A stretch of DNA of 64,000 nucleotides from Polaribacter filamentus (GTDB taxonomy: Bacteria > Bacteroidota > Bacteroidia > Flavobacteriales > Flavobacteriaceae), in the NCBI RefSeq assembly GCF_002943715.1, contig NZ_MQUA01000013.1, positions 1,481,001 to 1,545,000 on the forward strand, given 5' to 3'. The notes beneath the pieces were generated by a model that saw only the letters and a list, made by a program, of their open reading frames with translations, was not told where the DNA came from and did no database searches. Shown here in pieces: positions 29,410 through 39,282 of this stretch. Position 1 is the first letter of the stretch, and the number at the start of each line of letters is the position of its first letter. The position numbers and the translations under genes are program-made.

Positions 29410-29820
29410 ATGACACTAACAAAAAAACACCCCTGTCCAAAAAAGAAGTATCAAAAAATTGGTTTTGATCTCAAACTTTCCATCATTGACCAAATTACAA
29501 ACGGTCAGATTTCTGTAAATTATGCAGCTAAATTGCATGGAATTTCTCGATCATCTATTACCTATTGGATGAAAAAATTGCGTTCCTTTGAACAAAATTC
29601 TAAAACAATGAGTAAAAATCAAGAACTTAAAAAACTCAAAGAACGTGTCGAAGAACTCGAGTTCGTTAAAGACTTTCAACAAATGATAATCGCTGATTTT
29701 GAGAATAGTACAAATCTTGGATTCGCAAAAAAGTTATTGCCCGAAGCACTGTACAAAGAAGTGGAGAAAAAAATGAAAGACCTTTCAAAGAGAAATGGAT
29801 CCACCAATGCTTCGGTATAA
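29410..29820 (+). CDS. IS3-A transposase OrfA, copy 3
   Basis: Identical to the protein at 5013. Confidence 0.93.
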   Translation: MTLTKKHPCPKKKYQKIGFDLKLSIIDQITNGQISVNYAAKLHGISRSSITYWMKKLRSFEQNSKTMSKNQELKKLKERVEELEFVKDFQQMIIADFENSTNLGFAKKLLPEALYKEVEKKMKDLSKRNGSTNASV

Positions 29821-30656
29821 GCAGACAGGCTTATTACAAAAGAATCAAAAAACAAGAATTAGAACAAAAACAAGCACTTATTATCTTTGAGCTAATAAAG
29901 CCCATTAGGCTTTTACAGCCTCGTTATGGTTGTGCAAAAGTATATTTGGATATCAAGGGTGATTTAATCAAAAACGGCATTAAAATGGGGCGTGACAAGT
30001 TCTACGCCTTAATGAGAAACTATGGCTTATTGATTAAGAAAACTAAAAAATATCATATTACAACTGACTCTAATCATGGCTTTTACAAATCAGAAGATTT
30101 AACTGTAAACCTTGAAATTATAAACGCAGAACAAGTATTTGTAAGCGATATAACCTACATTAAATTAGCATCACAACATGCCTATTTAGCGCTGGTTACG
30201 GATGCCTATTCTAAAAAAGTAATGGGCTATAAAATAGATACAAATATGAAAGTAAAACTAGTAAAAGATGCTCTGGAAATGGCTGGCAATAATCGAATTT
30301 ACAAACATCAAAACACAATTCATCACTCTGATAGAGGGATACAATATTGCTGTCCTGATTTTGCAGATTTTGCCAAAGCAAAAAACATGACTTTAAGTAC
30401 AACTCAAAACTCAAGCCCATACGAAAATGCTGTAGCTGAAAGGATTAATGGAATTCTAAAACAAGAATTTGGATTAGGGAAAACGATTCCAAACTTTAAA
30501 ACAGCTCAAAAAATGGTCAAACAGGCTATTGAAATTTATAACAACCATAGAAGACATTACTCAGTAGAGTTGAAAACACCCGAGTTTGCTCACAAAAACC
30601 AACAACACAAATACAAATCTTATAGAAAAATGAAAAAATCTATTTTAAATACGTAA
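29796..30656 (+). CDS. IS3-A transposase OrfB, copy 3
   Basis: DDE core as at 5399, read by -1 frameshift from OrfA. Confidence 0.93.
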   Translation, partial: WIHQCFGISRQAYYKRIKKQELEQKQALIIFELIKPIRLLQPRYGCAKVYLDIKGDLIKNGIKMGRDKFYALMRNYGLLIKKTKKYHITTDSNHGFYKSEDLTVNLEIINAEQVFVSDITYIKLASQHAYLALVTDAYSKKVMGYKIDTNMKVKLVKDALEMAGNNRIYKHQNTIHHSDRGIQYCCPDFADFAKAKNMTLSTTQNSSPYENAVAERINGILKQEFGLGKTIPNFKTAQKMVKQAIEIYNNHRRHYSVELKTPEFAHKNQQHKYKSYRKMKKSILNT

Positions 30657-30789
30657 GGAATGTTGGTAACTTTTTTAAAACCCGGAGGGAATTTTTTAAA
30701 AAAGTTATCAATGTTCCGATTACTAAACACTATTTTTGATCATAAAATTCATAACAAAAATTGACAACCTATTTCAGGAGAAGACACAA

Positions 30790-31440
30790 ATGTTAATTGA
30801 AGATAAACTTTGTGATGAAATAATATCCTATCCGAAAATTGACAATCAAACTACAGTCTCTATTTGTGGAGCAGCCGATTTAGGAAAATCATATCTGTCA
30901 AAAAAAATTGCCGAATCGCTAAGCAAACGGAATTTAAAAACGAATCATTTGACTTTGGACTCCTATCTTATGGATAGAAAAACTCGGAACAAAAAAGGAT
31001 TGAGTGGTTATGATATTGAAGCTTACAATAAAAAAGAAGCTCTGAACAATCTGATAGAGTTAAAAAATGGAAAATCAATTGAATTTAAACCCTACAACCA
31101 TAAAGATGGAGAAAAGGGGTTTGATTCTATGAAAATGAATCCTGCGGACATCTTAATCTTTGATGGATTGCACTCAATGCACTCATCTTTTTTACCTTAT
31201 GTTGACATTACTATTTTCATATACACCAAAGATGAATATTTAAAAAAAATACGACGACAAGCTGATTTAATAAAACGGAATTACACAACTGAATTTTCCG
31301 AAAAAATATCTGAAAACGAATTTAATCTATATAAAACCAATATTGAGTCATATAGAGAGAAAGCTAATTATCTATTATTTTTAGAATCTAAATGGAAATA
31401 TAAATTAATAAAAACTGGCTACAACACAGTGTATAATTAA
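30790..31440 (+). CDS. Uridine kinase-like P-loop kinase (cassette C21)
   Basis: 216 residues from ATG 30790, 3 bp after the IS3-A end. Walker A GAADLGKS (residues 27-34), then a LDSYLMDRKTR segment and PYNHKDGEK / ADILIFDGLHSMHS, which follow the uridine kinase/phosphoribulokinase pattern (FDGxH). Phosphorylates a nucleoside or similar small alcohol using ATP; substrate not determinable. The last residues NTVYN and the stop come from the attC arm. Confidence 0.78.
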   Translation: MLIEDKLCDEIISYPKIDNQTTVSICGAADLGKSYLSKKIAESLSKRNLKTNHLTLDSYLMDRKTRNKKGLSGYDIEAYNKKEALNNLIELKNGKSIEFKPYNHKDGEKGFDSMKMNPADILIFDGLHSMHSSFLPYVDITIFIYTKDEYLKKIRRQADLIKRNYTTEFSEKISENEFNLYKTNIESYREKANYLLFLESKWKYKLIKTGYNTVYN

Positions 31441-31547
31441 TTGCTACGGAATTCCTTCGCAGGAATTCTCTCGAAATTAATTACTTTTGAGTACGTCGGA
31501 AAATCCTAACGGATTTACCGCAACTAACCATACACAAACCGTTACCC
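31419..31547 (+). repeat. attC site 22 (divergent stem)
   Basis: R'' CTACAAC, R' GTTACCC. Outer arms as in type A, central part with a GGAATTCC/GGAATTC stem instead. Confidence 0.82.
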
Positions 31548-31566
31548 AACATTAGAAAAATTAGCA

Positions 31567-32442
31567 ATGAATAATAATTGTATTGGATGTAGAACTAAAC
31601 TTAATTTCTTCACCAAACCAAATTTTGGAGGAGGAAAATTAAGTGATGGAAATCGAGTGTGTAGAAATTGTTTTAAAGCTTTAACCAAAATTGACATTAA
31701 ATTTGGAATTACCTCCAAAACGAAGTATGATTCTGAGACAGTGTTAAAAATTTTAAACAGTAAAAATCACAATGAATTAACGACTGAACAAATTTTAAAA
31801 ACTTCCACTAAGTCAATAGATGAAAATACATCGGAACATACATTTCAATTAAACGCTGAAAAACTTATTCCATTTATAAATCAACAACAAGAACAAAGGA
31901 AGGAGGAAATCAAAAATTTTAATTACGAACCAATACAAATTCAGCGGCAAGGAATACAATTACTGGAAAGCCTGAATATCATTGATAATACAAAAAACAG
32001 TGATACAATTAAATCACGTTTTGAGTTTGTTGAAAAAATTTATGATGTTTTCATAAAAGCTTCATACAACAAAAGATATATTACCGACTTGCAGATTGCA
32101 GTTGATGAATATAAGTCTACGTATTATGACAAGGTCATCAATGATTATGAACTTGCGTTACTCGTGAAACCAGAATTCGAAAAGTTAAGTGTATTTTACG
32201 GAGAAAGTTTAATGAAATGTTTTAGAAGATTTTTCAAGGAACAGGGAGAGCAAATATCAAATTTAAAACAACAAACCGCAATTGATAAAAGACTTGATAA
32301 AATTCTAAAAGAAATTGATGTAATTAATCTTGAGATGGTATCGAATGGATTGAGTACACCTAATTATGATAAATACCATTCAGAATTAGAAATGGTGAGA
32401 AAGAAAATTCTTGAAAACAAGTATCGCAAGAACGTTGGGTAA
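31567..32442 (+). CDS. Zinc-ribbon helical protein (cassette C22)
   Basis: 291 residues. N-terminal CIGC...CRNC pair (residues 5-8 and 32-35) forming a probable zinc ribbon, then about 240 residues of helix with Gln/Glu-rich stretches. No membrane segment. Unrecognised; resembles in outline DUF4428-type zinc-ribbon proteins. The TAA stop lies in the R'' box of the following attC. Confidence 0.66.
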   Translation: MNNNCIGCRTKLNFFTKPNFGGGKLSDGNRVCRNCFKALTKIDIKFGITSKTKYDSETVLKILNSKNHNELTTEQILKTSTKSIDENTSEHTFQLNAEKLIPFINQQQEQRKEEIKNFNYEPIQIQRQGIQLLESLNIIDNTKNSDTIKSRFEFVEKIYDVFIKASYNKRYITDLQIAVDEYKSTYYDKVINDYELALLVKPEFEKLSVFYGESLMKCFRRFFKEQGEQISNLKQQTAIDKRLDKILKEIDVINLEMVSNGLSTPNYDKYHSELEMVRKKILENKYRKNVG

Positions 32443-32653
32443 CAACGTATAAGAATTTATGGCTTACATTTTCAATAATTGAATAATTTGAACAAATAAT
32501 AGTAAATTGTACTTCCGATAAATACGAACTCGCTTGCCCTTCTGATTCGCACGCGGCTCGGAACTTTTGGAACAAAAAATAATAATAAAGGTTTCGCCGC
32601 TTCAAGCCGCACGCTGCGCCAGACGCCACAAATCTTATACAAACACGTTGTCC
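32437..32653 (+). repeat. attC site 23 (long, 217 bp)
   Basis: R'' GGGTAAC, R' GTTGTCC, with arms CGTATAAGAATTTATGGC and CACAAATCTTATAC. Longest attC in the window, with an expanded GC-rich centre (GCACGCGGCTCGG, CAAGCCGCACGCTGCG). Similar arms to attC 14. Confidence 0.78.
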
Positions 32654-33139
32654 TGCATAATCCTTACAAAGAATGTTTAGTTTTTATCTAAGATAATTAT
32701 AGTTTCAATTCAACTTTGTTAAAGCACGTATGGGGAATAAAATAAAAAGCTTTTAATTCAACATATTATCTACCATTTGTACATTTTACCTGAGAACTTT
32801 TTAACTACAATTCAACTTTCTGATTTGGTGTGCGTCTAAAAAAAAACTCGGATTCAAGATATTAGCTACCATTCGTACATTTTACCTGAGGGCTTCTTAG
32901 CTTCTATTCAACTTTCTGATTTGGTTTACGTCTAAAAAAACCTATAATTCTAGATCTTAGCTACCATTCGTACATCTTACCTGAGAACTTCTTAGCTTCT
33001 ATTCAACTTTCTGATTTCGTTTGTGTCTAAAAAAAGACCTCGAATTCAAGATATTATCTACCATTCGTACATTTTACCTGAGAGCTTCTTAGCTTCTATT
33101 CAACTTTCTGAAAAAATTACAGGATGAATAATTACGTCA
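32654..33139 (+). other. Cassette C23: no gene, tandem 96-bp repeats
   Basis: No ORF of coding character on either strand. Four units of about 96 bp, each containing TACCATTCGTACATTTTACC (starts at 32771, 32867, 32962, 33059; the first has TTTGT), then TTCTTAGCTTCTATTCAAC, then a TCTAAAAAA tract; a weaker partial unit precedes them. Cassette ends GTTGTCC and GGACAAC match. Confidence 0.75.
32771..33111 (+). repeat. Tandem repeat, about 96 bp x 4
   Basis: Repeat spacing is 96, 95 and 97 bp. Units are about 85-90 percent alike by eye. A possible structured RNA, a regulator-binding array or a passenger repeat; nothing in the sequence decides. Confidence 0.8.
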
Positions 33140-33270
33140 GGACAACAATGTATATAAAAAATGTGTCAAATTTTGCTATCTTTGAGTTCTCCCCTACTTT
33201 TAAAAAACAATTACATCTGAAAAATTCGTCTCCACAAAAGACACACTTTTCATATACCAATCCGTTGGCA
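33140..33270 (+). repeat. attC site 24 (divergent)
   Basis: R'' GGACAAC, R' GTTGGCA. Arms ATGTATATAAAAAATG and CATATACC, closely related to attC 5. Confidence 0.78.
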
Positions 33271-33281
33271 ACAAGCAAAAA

Positions 33282-33782
33282 ATGAAATATAAATTAAACA
33301 TATTACTTCTGATTATAACTTTAATTTCTACAAAAGCAATTGCTTGTAATTGTTCTATTCCGAAAAGTTTGAAAGCTGTTCAAGATTACGAATTTGAAAA
33401 TTCTGAATGTATTTTTATAGGAGAAGTTTTGAAAATTGATTCTGAAAAAAACACTTTTGAAATTAGAGTTGTGGAATCTTTTAACGGAGATGAAATTGGA
33501 AAAATATATAGTGGAATTTACGACAATCAATGTGGACCAACAATTGACGGAAAAGGAAAGTGGTTGATTTACGCAAATTCGTACGAAAATAAAATTGAAA
33601 TAAATACTTGTGGACTAACTCGTAGTTTTGAATATCCTGAAAGTAATATAACTGCAACATCTGAATTTTTAAAAACATATGAAAAGGAATATAAACAGGA
33701 AAAACGAGATTCTGACTTAAAATTCAGAGCGCAATTAGATTTAAAAAATGAAATAATTAATTTAAGGAAAAGAAGGAAGTAA
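33282..33782 (+). CDS. Secreted TIMP/NTR-like protein (cassette C24)
   Basis: 166 residues. Signal peptide ending KAIA, so the mature protein starts at Cys-Asn-Cys (CNCSIP). That start followed by ENSECIFIGEVLKI and a later CG pair (NQCGP, NTCGL) is the pattern of small bacterial proteins annotated as tissue-inhibitor-of-metalloproteinase-like (netrin-like fold). Inhibitor activity is not implied by sequence alone. Lysine/arginine-rich tail. Confidence 0.68.
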   Translation: MKYKLNILLLIITLISTKAIACNCSIPKSLKAVQDYEFENSECIFIGEVLKIDSEKNTFEIRVVESFNGDEIGKIYSGIYDNQCGPTIDGKGKWLIYANSYENKIEINTCGLTRSFEYPESNITATSEFLKTYEKEYKQEKRDSDLKFRAQLDLKNEIINLRKRRK

Positions 33783-33793
33783 AGAAAGCCAGT

Positions 33794-33926
33794 TGCCAAC
33801 ACCGTGTATTAAATATTGCTATATTTGGCTAAACTAAAACTTGTTGCTTTTTTGCAAACTACTGAATTTCCGCTGGAAATTCCTCGTTCACAAAATCGCA
33901 ACATTCAATACACAACCACGTTGCCA
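33794..33926 (+). repeat. attC site 25
   Basis: R'' TGCCAAC, R' GTTGCCA, type B stem. Confidence 0.88.
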
Positions 33927-33931
33927 TCCAT

Positions 33932-34345
33932 TTGAGAAAAACAGTTCTAATATTGATTTTTGGTCTTCTGACCAACTTTGTGGTTTCACAGGAAATCCAC
34001 TCTGAATATGTATTCAAAAAAGAAAAAACTAAATCAAAAATTGGAAGTGGCATTAAATGGAATTATGTCGATTCTGACAGTTTAGTACTTTACGAAAACG
34101 GAACTTTTCATCGGACTAAATTCTATCACTATCACGAAATAATTTACTCGGAATTAAAAGGAGAATGGAAAATTGAAAACGACACTCTAATTCTGAATAT
34201 AAGACTGGAGAAAGAAAGTAAATCGGACAAAAAATGGACTGAAATTAATTCGACCATAAGTTACCGAATAAAAAGACGGAAAATAAAACCAATAAACGGA
34301 TTTGAATTCTATGCGATACGGAATTTGAAACGTGTGAAAAAATAA
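33932..34345 (+). CDS. Secreted protein, unrecognised (cassette C25)
   Basis: 137 residues from TTG 33932. Signal peptide VLILIFGLLTNFVVSQ, then a beta-rich mature domain (SLVLYENGTFHRTKF, GEWKIENDTLILNI) resembling small periplasmic lipocalin-like domains. Unrecognised. Confidence 0.65.
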   Translation: MRKTVLILIFGLLTNFVVSQEIHSEYVFKKEKTKSKIGSGIKWNYVDSDSLVLYENGTFHRTKFYHYHEIIYSELKGEWKIENDTLILNIRLEKESKSDKKWTEINSTISYRIKRRKIKPINGFEFYAIRNLKRVKK

Positions 34346-34352
34346 AAACGTA

Positions 34353-34484
34353 TGGCAACACCGTATAAAAATAATGCTTAGTTTATTGCTTAATCAAGAG
34401 TCCGTGCGCTTTTGTTACATCTGATTTTCCTGCGGAAAATCCTCTCACACAAAACCGCACTATTCTTATACATAAACGTTGGCA
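34353..34484 (+). repeat. attC site 26
   Basis: R'' TGGCAAC, R' GTTGGCA, variant stem GATTTTCC-TGC-GGAAAATC. Confidence 0.84.
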
Positions 34485-34541
34485 AACATTAAAAAAAACT
34501 GTAACAAACAAGAAAAAGACTAGTCTTTGTAACAAAAAACA

Positions 34542-35627
34542 ATGAAGAAAACATCATTATTAATCAGCCTACTTTTTATAATCACACTTTTTGCTTGTAA
34601 AGAAAATAACCGAAAGGAGAATACAATTTCTGAAAAAAGAGAACCAAATAAAGTCATATTCAAAGTTGATGACCGAATAGAAGTTTTAAGAATTGCTTTT
34701 AATTTGGCAGTTCAAGACTATATTGACCCAAAAATGCTTCCTTGCGATACGGACTATTCAAAACGTGTAAATAATCACTTTAAGGAATTTAAAAATCATC
34801 AACTTATTAAATACATTGACGAATTACCAAACATACATTTCGATTTTGCAACAATAGGTTTAATGTACGAAAATTGTGAATCGTTTGAATTTGAAAATAT
34901 TTATTCAAAAGAACTTTCAAGTTTTGGAATTACAAAAGGCGAAATAGACTCATTAAAACCACTTTTGGTTGACTTTTATAAAATATCTAATTTTAAAACT
35001 TTCTTTAGTGAAAACAAAAAATATTACGGAAATGCTATCGAAAAAATCGAAAAGCAGGTTAATGATGAAAAACTTTTTGATTATGTTTTAAACTTTTTTC
35101 AATCGAAAGAACAAGGTTTAGAAATGGAGGTTTTTGTTGAACTAACCAATTCTTCTAATAATAAAGCCATTTCTTTTTATGATAACTACAATCCAAAAAA
35201 AAGAGCAACATTGTTAGGAAACATCTGCGAAAAGAAAGATAGTATAACAACTACAAACGAAATTCTGGAATTAGATAATAACAGACGAGGAACTTTATAT
35301 CACGAAACCTCACATCTTTTTACAGACAAATTATTAGACAAATATATTGGCGAATTAAATCAATACAAATCGCTATGTAAAAATTGTAACGATACGCAAA
35401 TAAAAGATGAAATTGACCATCTAATTGTTTACCCTTTACAAGAATTATTGTCCTATAGACAATTCGGAAAAGATGATGGACACAGTTTTTATCTAAATAA
35501 ATGTAAAGATGTAAGAAAAGATATTTACATCAAGTTAAGTGAATATAAACCTGAAAATGGAATTCCGTTTGAGAAAACTTATATGGAATGTATGGAATTA
35601 ATAAAACAATCAGCATCTGAAAAATAA
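34542..35627 (+). CDS. DUF4932-like zinc metalloprotease lipoprotein (cassette C26)
   Basis: 361 residues. Lipobox LFAC (Cys19). An HETSH motif at residues 254-258 fits an HExxH zinc-metalloprotease centre; the segment order is that of the DUF4932 family common in Bacteroidota. Periplasmic or surface peptidase is the reasonable inference. Single-gene cassette, full length. Confidence 0.75.
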   Translation: MKKTSLLISLLFIITLFACKENNRKENTISEKREPNKVIFKVDDRIEVLRIAFNLAVQDYIDPKMLPCDTDYSKRVNNHFKEFKNHQLIKYIDELPNIHFDFATIGLMYENCESFEFENIYSKELSSFGITKGEIDSLKPLLVDFYKISNFKTFFSENKKYYGNAIEKIEKQVNDEKLFDYVLNFFQSKEQGLEMEVFVELTNSSNNKAISFYDNYNPKKRATLLGNICEKKDSITTTNEILELDNNRRGTLYHETSHLFTDKLLDKYIGELNQYKSLCKNCNDTQIKDEIDHLIVYPLQELLSYRQFGKDDGHSFYLNKCKDVRKDIYIKLSEYKPENGIPFEKTYMECMELIKQSASEK

Positions 35628-35632
35628 CGATT

Positions 35633-35766
35633 TGCCAACACCGTATATAATTTATTGCTAGCTTTTTGCTTACTTGCGAAAGTCCTCGCGGACTTTCTTG
35701 GTTGGTAATTATTTACTAAATTAGTTGCTTGAAACACGCAACAAACCATATACAACAACGTTGTAG
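35633..35766 (+). repeat. attC site 27
   Basis: R'' TGCCAAC, R' GTTGTAG, type A stem. Confidence 0.88.
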
Positions 35767-35830
35767 CCAATTTAAGAAAATGTATCGTCCTAAAATAGGT
35801 TGACTAAAAATTAAACACTTTTAGCACACT

Positions 35831-36214
35831 ATGGAAACACCAACAAATCAGGCCTGTCGAAAAGACAGCTATCAAAAAGTTACTTTCGAGTACAAACTTT
35901 TTGTCATTGACCAAATCAATAATGGTCAAATATCCGCTAACTTTGCTTCTAAGAAGTACAATATTTCACGAACAACAATACACTACTGGATGAAAAAATT
36001 AAGCAACTATTCCAATCAAAAAACCTTTATTTCAAAAGATGATGAGATTAAAAAACTCAAGGAAAGAATCGAGGATCTAGAAGGAATCAAAGAATTTCAA
36101 CAAGAATTAATTGTTGAATTTGAGAAAGTTACGGGGGAGGAACTCTCAAAAAAGTACTTGCCCGAGGGATTGGCAAACGAAATTCAAAGAAAGAAGAAAA
36201 AGCTTTCAAAATAA
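35831..36214 (+). CDS. IS3-B transposase OrfA, copy 2
   Basis: Identical to the protein at 9944. Confidence 0.93.
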   Translation: METPTNQACRKDSYQKVTFEYKLFVIDQINNGQISANFASKKYNISRTTIHYWMKKLSNYSNQKTFISKDDEIKKLKERIEDLEGIKEFQQELIVEFEKVTGEELSKKYLPEGLANEIQRKKKKLSK

Positions 36215-36216
36215 AA

Positions 36217-37080
36217 TGGATTTACGAATCGCTCGGGATTACAAAACAAGCCTATTATCAAGGTGTTGAAAGGGAAAAAGTAAAAGAATTGGCAAGAGAA
36301 AAAGTGCTGAATTTAGTGCTTGAATACCGAAAAACACTACCCAAAACTGGAACAAGAAAGCTGTACGAATATTTAGAACCAAAACTAATGGAAATCAATA
36401 TCAAAATGGGGCGAGATGCCATAAACGATTTACTACGCTTAAGAGGAATGCTGATTAAAAAAACCAAGCGTTATTTTATTACAACAGACTCCAAACACTT
36501 CTTTTATAAATCGCCTAATTTATTGACTGACTTGAAAATAACTCATAGCGAACAAGTCTTTGTAAGCGATATTACTTACATTAAAACCGATTCGGGTCAC
36601 GCCTATTTAGCCCTTGTAACCGATGCGTATTCTCGTAAAATTATGGGCTGGAACTTGCAAGACAATATGAAAGTTTCGATGGTAAAAGAAGCATTAAGTA
36701 TGGCTCATAAAAACTGCATTTTTAATCACAAAAACATCATTCATCATTCCGACAGAGGAATCCAATATTGCTGTCCAGATTACTCACAATATGCACAAAA
36801 TAAAGGATTTATATTAAGCACAACCCAACAGTATGACCCTTATGAAAACGCAATTGCAGAACGAATAAATGGTATTTTGAAGTACGAATTTGCATTAAAA
36901 AACACTATTAAATCTGTAGAAATCGCTCAAAAAATGGTGAAAGAAGCAGTAGCACTTTACAACAACCAAAGAATGCATTGGAGTTTAGATTTAAAAAAAC
37001 CACAAGAAGTTCATTTACAATACAATCAACATGAAAACAAAAATTATAAACGAGTTAAAGTTACTACTTTAGCGCCGTAG
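36217..37080 (+). CDS. IS3-B transposase OrfB, copy 2
   Basis: DDE core as at 10330, made by -1 frameshift from OrfA. Confidence 0.93.
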   Translation, partial: WIYESLGITKQAYYQGVEREKVKELAREKVLNLVLEYRKTLPKTGTRKLYEYLEPKLMEINIKMGRDAINDLLRLRGMLIKKTKRYFITTDSKHFFYKSPNLLTDLKITHSEQVFVSDITYIKTDSGHAYLALVTDAYSRKIMGWNLQDNMKVSMVKEALSMAHKNCIFNHKNIIHHSDRGIQYCCPDYSQYAQNKGFILSTTQQYDPYENAIAERINGILKYEFALKNTIKSVEIAQKMVKEAVALYNNQRMHWSLDLKKPQEVHLQYNQHENKNYKRVKVTTLAP

Positions 37081-37215
37081 GAATGTTGATAAGTTTTTAA
37101 AACCCGAAGGGAAATTTTTAAAAAACTTATCAATGTTCCGGCAATAAAGTATAAATTTGAAAAGCAATTATTAACCTTAAAAAAGGTCAACGTATAATAG
37201 GATAAGACAAAAATC

Positions 37216-38292
37216 GTGAAAGAAAGAATAATCGGAATTGATATTGCAAGAGCATTAGCGGTTATCGGAATGATAATCGTTAATTTTAAAGTCGTACTTG
37301 GCGAAAATGGATTGAGTTGGGTTAAATCATTTGCAAGTGCTTTTGATGGAAAGGCAGCAGCAACTTTTGTGGTTTTAGCAGGAGTTGGACTTGCTTTAAT
37401 GACAAATTCCGCATTGAGAAATAATGATAGTCAAAAATTAAAAACCGCCCGAATAAGAATTGCAAAAAGAGCCTTGTTCCTTTTCATTGTCGGACTTTCA
37501 TATATAGTAATATGGCCAGCAGACATTTTACATTTTTATGGTATTTATATGCTTGTTATTTTACTTTTACTATCAAGCAATGAGAAAATAATTTTAATTT
37601 CAACAATTGCATTAATACTACTTTACCCATTAATTTTTGGCTTTTTGAATTACGAAACAGGTTGGAATTTTGACACTTTAGATTATCTCGATTTTTGGAC
37701 ATTTAATGGCTTTTTCAGAAACCTATTCTTAAATGGTTTTCACCCAGTAATTCCTTGGACTGCTTTTATGCTTTTTGGCTTTTGGTTTGGTAAACAGGAT
37801 TTGAAAAGCGACCGATTTATCAAAAAAGCATTTTGGGTTAGTTCAATTGCTTTTGTTGTAATTCAAATTTTATCATACTTGACCATTTCATTTTTATCAG
37901 AAGGAAGCCAACAAACTGCAAGTGAATTGTCAGAAATTATTGGAACAAACCCAATGCCACCATTACCAATTTATATGTTTAATGGAATTGCAATTTCCAT
38001 ATCAATAATATCAGCTTGTATCATAATCGGAAAAAGATTTTCAACGAACAAAGTAATTTTAGCTCTAAATAAAACGGGACAATTAGCTCTAACGTTTTAT
38101 GTAGCTCACGTAATTTTAGGAATGGGAATTATTGAAGCAATTAACCCAGAAAAAATGGGAAATTATCCAATAGAATTTTCAGTAGCATATGCTCTAGCTT
38201 TTAGTTTATTATGTGTATTGTTTGCAACTTACTGGCTGAAAAAGAGAAAAAATGGACCAGTAGAATGGGTAATGAAAAAAATAATCGGATAG
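37216..38292 (+). CDS. DUF418/HGSNAT-like polytopic membrane protein (cassette C27)
   Basis: 358 residues from GTG 37216, 7 bp after the IS end. About ten hydrophobic helices. N-terminal RIIGIDIARALAVIGMIIVNF and the loop HPVIPWTAFMLFG followed by the C-terminal GQLALTFYVAHVI and WLKKRKNGPVEWVMKK match the DUF1624/DUF418 (heparan-alpha-glucosaminide N-acetyltransferase-like) superfamily. Probably a membrane acyltransferase; substrate unknown. Confidence 0.82.
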   Translation: MKERIIGIDIARALAVIGMIIVNFKVVLGENGLSWVKSFASAFDGKAAATFVVLAGVGLALMTNSALRNNDSQKLKTARIRIAKRALFLFIVGLSYIVIWPADILHFYGIYMLVILLLLSSNEKIILISTIALILLYPLIFGFLNYETGWNFDTLDYLDFWTFNGFFRNLFLNGFHPVIPWTAFMLFGFWFGKQDLKSDRFIKKAFWVSSIAFVVIQILSYLTISFLSEGSQQTASELSEIIGTNPMPPLPIYMFNGIAISISIISACIIIGKRFSTNKVILALNKTGQLALTFYVAHVILGMGIIEAINPEKMGNYPIEFSVAYALAFSLLCVLFATYWLKKRKNGPVEWVMKKIIG

Positions 38293-38301
38293 AAAAACTG
38301 G

Positions 38302-38433
38302 CTACAACACCGTATATAATTTATTGCTAGTTCTAGCCTACTTACGAAAATCCTCGCGGATTTTCTATTCGGTTTTTATTTGCTAAATTAGGTGCTTAAA
38401 CCACGCAACAAACCATATACAACAACGTTGTAC
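38302..38433 (+). repeat. attC site 28
   Basis: R'' CTACAAC, R' GTTGTAC, type A' stem. Confidence 0.88.
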
Positions 38434-38442
38434 AACATACGA

Positions 38443-39137
38443 ATGAACAAACTGCTAACATTAAATATTCTGATTTTATTACTCGTTTCTTGCGTTAGTA
38501 AAGAAAAAAAAGAAGTGGAATTTTATGTGGAAAATCAAACTTCATTTTTCGGATTAAATCACTCGGATTGGACAAAAAGTTCGTGGATTAGAAAACCAAA
38601 AAATCTTAAAATGGTTCACGAATCATTTAAAAAATTCGGATATGGAAAACTCGAAAACCTGATTTCTAAAAGTGAAGACCATTTCTTAATTCAAGGAATT
38701 TACATAAAGCGGAATTTTAAGAATGTAGTGGACAGTTTAGAGTTGACCTACAACAAACCTAAAATTCAAAGCAAATATTACGCTGAATTTTGGAATCGCA
38801 GAAAAGCGGAGAAAAATGACTCAATCGTTTATAAAATAATACGAGAATTTAACTCTGTAAAATCGGAAAAAAACAACTGAATTATGAAAATCAGTTTGTA
38901 AATGACACTTTGGTTGACTTATTGAAAATGGAATTTGACAACGACAATCTAAATTCGGAAAAAGCGAAATCAGATTTTTATACATTAAAGAAATACGGAC
39001 TTCATCAATCAGCCTATAACCTACTCTATGAACGAGCGGAATATTCTGAATTGGAATTAGACCGAGAAAAATTAAAAAAGGAATTAACAAAAGCAACGGA
39101 ATTTACTTATCCTTGGTTAATGGATACGGAAAAGTAA
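38443..39137 (+). pseudogene. Lipoprotein, frameshifted (cassette C28)
   Basis: ATG 38443 (upstream frame is attC). Lipobox LLVSC. Frames ending 38880 and 39137 rejoin if one A is added to the A7 run at 38867-38873, reading SEKKQLNYENQFVNDTLVDLL, for about 231 residues. Unrecognised; soluble after the lipid anchor. Confidence 0.66.
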
Positions 39138-39144
39138 GTACGTT

Positions 39145-39277
39145 GTACAACACCGTATAAAATTAATTGCTAGTTTCTAGCCTGTTTACGAAAGTCCTCG
39201 CGGACTTTCTATCTGTGATTTATTTGCTAACTTTAGTGCTTAAAACACGCAACTAATCTTATACATAAACGTTACCA
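39145..39277 (+). repeat. attC site 29
   Basis: R'' GTACAAC, R' GTTACCA, type A stem. Confidence 0.88.
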
Positions 39278-39282
39278 CACAT

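Larger units (their letters stand above)
29360..30786 (+). mobile_element. IS3-A, copy 3
   Basis: 1427 bp, begins 21 nt after the attC G at 29339. Left flank TTTGAGAAAA, right flank CAAATG; no clear target duplication. Confidence 0.92.
35781..37209 (+). mobile_element. IS3-B, copy 2
   Basis: 1429 bp, begins 21 nt after the attC G at 35760; AAA(A) target duplication on both sides. Differs from copies 1 and 3 at one or two bases. Confidence 0.93.
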
